From contig JAKFFB010000304.1 of the NCBI GenBank assembly GCA_036675425.1, positions 1 through 17,774 on the forward strand: a stretch of 17,774 nt of DNA, written 5' to 3'. Source of the DNA: SCTD01 sp036675425 (GTDB taxonomy: Bacteria; Actinomycetota; Actinomycetes; Mycobacteriales; SCTD01). Shown in pieces: positions 15,191 to 17,774 of this stretch. Each line of letters opens with the position of its first letter. Position 1 is the stretch's first letter. A program made the translations under genes and the position numbers. Below the pieces are notes generated by a model. The model saw only the letters and a program-made list of their open reading frames with translations, did no database searches and was not told where the DNA came from.

Positions 15191-15663
15191 AGGACGCGCT
15201 CGCCGTACATCTCGCCGAGCGGGTCGCAGATCAGCTCGAGCCGCTCGCCGTCAGGTCCGCTGAAGTAGAGCGACGTGCCGCTGTGGTGGGCGTACTCGAC
15301 GCCGGCCTCGTCCAGCTTGTCCTTGAGCCGCGCCCACCGGTCCGGCTCCACCGAGATGGCGACGTGGTGCAGCCCGCCGAGCACCTCGGCGTACGGACCG
15401 AGGTCCAGCCCGGGGAAGTCGAAGAACGCCAGCAGGTTCCCGTTGCCGATGTCGAAGAAGAAGTGCGTCGACCCGGGGTAGTCGCGGTTGTCGATCATCT
15501 CCGTGAGCGGGAACTCGAGCAGCTCGCTGTAGAAGCGGGTGGTCCGCTCGACGTCGCCGCTCACCAGCGCGGTGTGGTGCAGCCCGCGGGCCGAGGACGC
15601 CGGCCGCTCGCCCTCCGGCTTGAGGTAGGTGGCACGCAGCCGTGCGCGGGTCGCTTCGCTCAT
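15187..15663 (-). CDS. VOC (glyoxalase/dioxygenase) superfamily protein
   Basis: A 158-residue protein with two beta-alpha-beta-beta-beta modules: GLHHTALVSGDVERTTRFYSELL (27-49) through GNGNLLAFFDFPG, and GLHHVAISVEPDRW (97-110) through LYFSGPDGERLELICDP. His30, His100 and Glu143 sit at metal-ligand positions. The ligand position in the first module (about Ala79) is not acidic, so the metal site may be incomplete or shifted. The substrate is unknown; it is not a clear GloA. The start is the ATG at 15663 (MSEATRARL), divergent from the permease at 15692. It is convergent with ppa, the two stops overlapping by 4 bp. Confidence 0.86.
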   Translation of the reverse strand: MSEATRARLRATYLKPEGERPASSARGLHHTALVSGDVERTTRFYSELLEFPLTEMIDNRDYPGSTHFFFDIGNGNLLAFFDFPGLDLGPYAEVLGGLHHVAISVEPDRWARLKDKLDEAGVEYAHHSGTSLYFSGPDGERLELICDPLGEMYGERVL

Positions 15664-15677
15664 GCGGACGACGGTAC

Positions 15678-15684
15678 GGGAGGG
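15678..15684 (+). promoter_or_regulatory. Ribosome-binding site fixing the TSUP start
   Basis: GGGAGGG lies 7 nt before the GTG at 15692. It decides this start over the longer open frame beginning at 15629, which would run through the opposing VOC start and lacks hydrophobic character. Confidence 0.6.
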
Positions 15685-15691
15685 TGACCCG

Positions 15692-16462
15692 GTGGACGTC
15701 GAGCTGAACCAGCTTCTCGTCCTGTGCGCGTTCGCCTTCCTGGCAGGCGGTCTCGACGCCATCGTCGGCGGGGGCGGGCTGGTCCAGCTCCCTGCCCTGC
15801 TGGTGGTGCTGCCCCAGGCGCCGGTCGTCGCGCTGCTCGGCACCAACAAGCTCGCCTCGGTCGTCGGGACCGGGAGCGCCGCGATCACCTACAACCGGCG
15901 GATCGCGGTCGACCGCAGGACCGCGGCGTGGATGGCGGGCAGCGCCTTCGTCGGCTCGGGCGGCGGAGCGCTGCTCGCGACGCAGGTCGGCAGCGACGTG
16001 CTCAAGCCGATCGTGCTGGTCGCCCTGGTGGCGGTGCTGGCCTACACCCTGCGTACGCCCTCGCTCGGCGAGGTGGAGCTGCTCCGGATGCGCGCCCGCA
16101 CCCAGCGTGCGACCGCAGTCGTCGGCGGCGCGCTGATCGGCTTCTACGACGGCTTCGTGGGACCGGGCACCGGCAGCTTCCTGGTCTTCCTGCTGGTCGG
16201 TGCGGTGGGCCTGTCGTTCCTGCACGCGAGCGCGACCGCCAAGGTCGTCAACACCAGCACGAACGCGGCCGCCCTGGCGCTGTTCGCCTGGGGCGGCCAC
16301 GTGCTGTGGGTGCTCGGCGCCGCGATGGCGGTGTCGAACCTGGCCGGCTCCCAGGTGGGGACGCGGTTGGCGATCCGCCGCGGCAGCGCCTGGGTGCGCC
16401 GGGTGTTCCTCGTCGTGGTCAGCGCGCTGGTGCTGCGGCTGGCGTACGACGTCCTGACGTAG
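15692..16462 (+). CDS. TSUP family (TauE/SafE) membrane permease
   Basis: A 256-residue polytopic inner-membrane protein of the sulfite exporter TauE/SafE (TSUP, formerly DUF81) family, thought to move sulfur-containing or organic anions. The internal duplication is visible: the first half has FLAGGLDAIVGGGGLVQLPALL and LLGTNKLASVVGTGSAAITY; the second half has LIGFYDGFVGPGTGSFLVFLLV and ASATAKVVNTSTNAAALALF. About eight hydrophobic segments are present. Substrate not deducible from sequence or neighbours. The stop codon is the first base of a perfect 15-bp hairpin. Confidence 0.92.
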   Translation: MDVELNQLLVLCAFAFLAGGLDAIVGGGGLVQLPALLVVLPQAPVVALLGTNKLASVVGTGSAAITYNRRIAVDRRTAAWMAGSAFVGSGGGALLATQVGSDVLKPIVLVALVAVLAYTLRTPSLGEVELLRMRARTQRATAVVGGALIGFYDGFVGPGTGSFLVFLLVGAVGLSFLHASATAKVVNTSTNAAALALFAWGGHVLWVLGAAMAVSNLAGSQVGTRLAIRRGSAWVRRVFLVVVSALVLRLAYDVLT

Positions 16463-16500
16463 ACGAGAGCGGTCGCGGGGGCGTGGCGACCGCTCTCGTC
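16462..16500. terminator. Bidirectional hairpin terminator between convergent genes
   Basis: GACGAGAGCGGTCGC (16462-16476) and GCGACCGCTCTCGTC (16486-16500) form a perfect 15-bp stem with a 9-nt loop. It lies between the TSUP gene (+) and the small membrane protein gene (-, stop at 16516). No T-run on either side, as is common for terminators in high-GC actinobacteria. The stem begins at the G of the TSUP stop codon. Confidence 0.75.
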
Positions 16501-16515
16501 AGAGCCTTCGTGCGA

Positions 16516-16845
16516 CTACGCCGCGCGGATGGTCCGGTTGGGGACGACCTCGACCGGCGGCTCGCCGGCGCGGTGGCCGATGGCGCTGACCAGGCTGCGG
16601 ACGAACTCGCCGCCGCCGACCAGAGCCAGGCCGGTGACGACCGGGTGCATCCACTCGGCGCGGAAGTCCTGGCCGAACGCGGTGAACACGGAGTAGTCGA
16701 GGGCCCAGGCGAAGCCGGCAGCCAGGATCACGGCGATCGTGCGGGTGAGGGCGGCCGGGGCCTTCAGCGGAAGAACCTCGTCGATGACCTGCAGGACGAC
16801 GACGAGACCGAGGGCCAGACCGAGGAAGACGACGAACGGGTACAT
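16516..16845 (-). CDS. Small three-helix membrane protein, unknown function (holin-like topology)
   Basis: A 109-residue protein with hydrophobic segments at YPFVVFLGLALGLVVVLQVI (2-21), TRTIAVILAAGFAWALDYSVF (about 34-54) and HPVVTGLALVGGGEFVRSLV (about 67-86), then a short charged tail. Size and topology recall small phage holin-type proteins, but there are no phage genes around and I cannot place it in a family. The start is the ATG at 16845, set by GAAGGAG 6 nt upstream. It is divergent from the sigma factor gene across 99 bp, so shared control is possible. Confidence 0.7.
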   Translation of the reverse strand: MYPFVVFLGLALGLVVVLQVIDEVLPLKAPAALTRTIAVILAAGFAWALDYSVFTAFGQDFRAEWMHPVVTGLALVGGGEFVRSLVSAIGHRAGEPPVEVVPNRTIRAA

Positions 16846-16944
16846 GACAGCTCCTTCGTGCTTGGGGGGCCGGGTGCCCCGCTCACCTCCTTGGACTGCG
16901 CGCGTCGCCATCGGTTACAGCCGACTTCCTGGGAACGTGCAGGC
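16846..16944. promoter_or_regulatory. Divergent promoter region between the membrane protein and the ECF sigma gene
   Basis: This 99-bp gap must carry both promoters. It holds the membrane protein's ribosome site (GAAGGAG, minus strand). A GGGAACG at 16931-16937 resembles the GGAAC of ECF -35 boxes but is only 8 nt before the sigma ATG, so it cannot serve that start unless translation begins downstream. I see no convincing -35/-10 pair on either strand. Confidence 0.3.
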
Positions 16945-17493
16945 ATGGACGTCGACCCGCAGCTCGTACGCGCCGTGCAGCGCGGCGAGCGCGGCGCCAT
17001 GGACGAGCTGATCCGGGCGACCTACCAGGACGTCTACGCGCTCTGCCGCCGCCTGCTCAGCGATCCGAGCGACGCCGCCGACGCGACGCAGGAGGTCTAC
17101 GTCCGCGTCGTCCGCTCGGTGCTCGGCTTCCGCGGCGAGTCGTCCTTCGGCACCTGGTTGCACCGCGTCACCGTCAACGTCTGCATGACCGCGCTGCGGT
17201 CGCGCGGGGACATCCGGGCCCGCGGGCAGAGCGCTGGTCGGGCCGAGATGGACGTCGAGATCGCCGACACCTCAGCTGATCCCGCGTCGCGGGCCGAGAC
17301 GGCAGACCTCGCCGCCCGGACCGCGCGTGCGCTCGGCGAGCTGGCGGAGGACGCTCGTGAGGTGGTGGTGCTGCGCGACGTGCAAGGGCTCTCGACCAAG
17401 GAGGCTGCTCAGGTGCTGGGGATCAGCGAGGGCGCGGTGAAGGTGCGGCTGCACCGGGCGCACGCGCGGCTGCGGGAGCTGGTGGGGGCGTGA
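16945..17493 (+). CDS. ECF-type RNA polymerase sigma factor
   Basis: A 182-residue group IV sigma factor. Region 2 is at about 20-90: MDELIRATYQDVYALCRRLL, then DAADATQEVYVRVVRSVLGFRGESSFGTWLHRVTVNV with the usual DATQEV and FxTWLxRVxxN core-binding and -10 motifs. A variable acidic linker spans about 95-125. Region 4 is at about 133-180: LAEDAREVVVLRDVQGLSTKEAAQVLGISEGAVKVRLHRAHARLREL, with the helix-turn-helix that reads the -35. Region 3 is absent, as in ECF factors. The start is the ATG at 16945, with no strong Shine-Dalgarno (possibly leaderless). Its TGA overlaps the anti-sigma GTG (GTGA), making a co-expressed regulator pair. Confidence 0.93.
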   Translation: MDVDPQLVRAVQRGERGAMDELIRATYQDVYALCRRLLSDPSDAADATQEVYVRVVRSVLGFRGESSFGTWLHRVTVNVCMTALRSRGDIRARGQSAGRAEMDVEIADTSADPASRAETADLAARTARALGELAEDAREVVVLRDVQGLSTKEAAQVLGISEGAVKVRLHRAHARLRELVGA

Positions 17494-17774
17494 GCGCCAG
17501 CCGCATGTGCGACGAGGTGCAGTCGCAGCTCCCGGCGTACGTCGACCGGTCCCTGCCGCGGCTGAGACGACGGCTGGTCGGCCTGCACCTGCGCCGCTGC
17601 CAGGACTGCCAGAGCGCCTTCTCCGCCCAGCGCGACGTGGCCGCCGGCCTGCGGGTGCTCTCGTCCCCCGCGGAGGCGCCGCCCGACGGGCTGCTCGACG
17701 AGCTGCTCGCGCAGGCCGCGCGCCCCGGGGTGAAGGGGCGGGCCGCCGTGCCGGCGCGGGGCGCGGTCAGCGGT
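17490..17774 (+). CDS. Zinc-finger (ZAS/zf-HC2) anti-sigma factor, N-terminal part, cut by the window edge
   Basis: Ninety-five residues are visible from the GTG at 17490: MSASRMCDEVQSQLPAYVDRSLPRLRRRLVGLHLRRCQDCQSAF and onward. Cys7 and the HxxxCxxC motif (His33, Cys37, Cys40) are the hallmark of zinc-containing anti-sigma domains, which clamp the ECF factor and, in some family members, release it on redox stress. An Ala/Pro-rich linker follows; any membrane segment or C-terminal sensor lies past the right edge. It overlaps the sigma factor stop by GTGA, which makes it the probable cognate partner. Whether it is soluble or membrane-bound cannot be told. Confidence 0.88.
   Translation, partial: MSASRMCDEVQSQLPAYVDRSLPRLRRRLVGLHLRRCQDCQSAFSAQRDVAAGLRVLSSPAEAPPDGLLDELLAQAARPGVKGRAAVPARGAVSG

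Noticed and set aside
16516..16845. Phage holin, hence a prophage remnant
   Set aside because: Only the size and three hydrophobic segments match. There is no endolysin, integrase or other phage gene nearby, and neighbours are ordinary chromosomal genes.

Overview
This window comes from a high-GC actinobacterium (Actinomycetes). The coding regions are strongly G/C at third positions, GTG and TTG starts are common, genes are packed with ATGA/GTGA overlaps, and the gene order panC, DUF2520, folK, folB, folP, folE, ftsH, hpt, tilS, Zincin_2, dacB, divergent ppa is the well-known actinobacterial cluster (the same order as in Mycobacterium tuberculosis, from memory). The genus cannot be fixed from this sequence. 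A Nocardioidaceae-, Geodermatophilaceae- or Frankiales-like organism would fit.

Layout. (1) 1-1881, minus strand: PaaI-like thioesterase, a DUF2520 Rossmann protein, and the N-terminal part of panC running off the left edge. (2) 1880-3921, plus strand: a MidA/NDUFAF7-type methyltransferase overlapping (ATGA) a stand-alone, divergent nuoD-like gene. A tandem pair of palindromic repeats follows (3931-4064). (3) 4074-4930: a small YdeI/OmdA-like protein and a divergent DUF1684 protein. (4) 4927-14525, minus strand: a 12-gene run dacB > Zincin_2 protease > tilS > hpt > ftsH > folE > folP > NTF2-like > folB > folK > DUF3180 > small conserved hypothetical. It combines cell-wall trimming, tRNA(Ile) lysidine synthesis, purine salvage, membrane proteolysis and most of dihydropteroate synthesis. 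(5) 14612-17774: ppa (+), a VOC protein (-), a TSUP permease (+), a small three-helix membrane protein (-), then an ECF sigma factor overlapping its zinc-finger anti-sigma partner, which runs off the right edge.

How the genes work together. folE, folB, folK and folP supply consecutive folate steps; panC and possibly DUF2520 belong to pantothenate synthesis. The MidA-nuoD pair looks like an accessory insertion into the conserved cluster. It puts a complex I assembly methyltransferase next to a homologue of its known substrate in mitochondria (NDUFS2). The NuoD keeps the equivalent of the methylated Arg but has Trp where the quinone-binding Tyr normally sits.

The observations I rate highest are: the coupled MidA/NuoD pair and its altered quinone site; an in-frame 40-bp palindrome inside tilS, which resembles a protein-coding repeat insertion; the tandem palindromes after nuoD; a hairpin between the Shine-Dalgarno sequence and the start codon of ftsH; and gene boundaries built on palindromic tetra/hexamers (a start-start CCATGG and two stop-stop CTAG sites).
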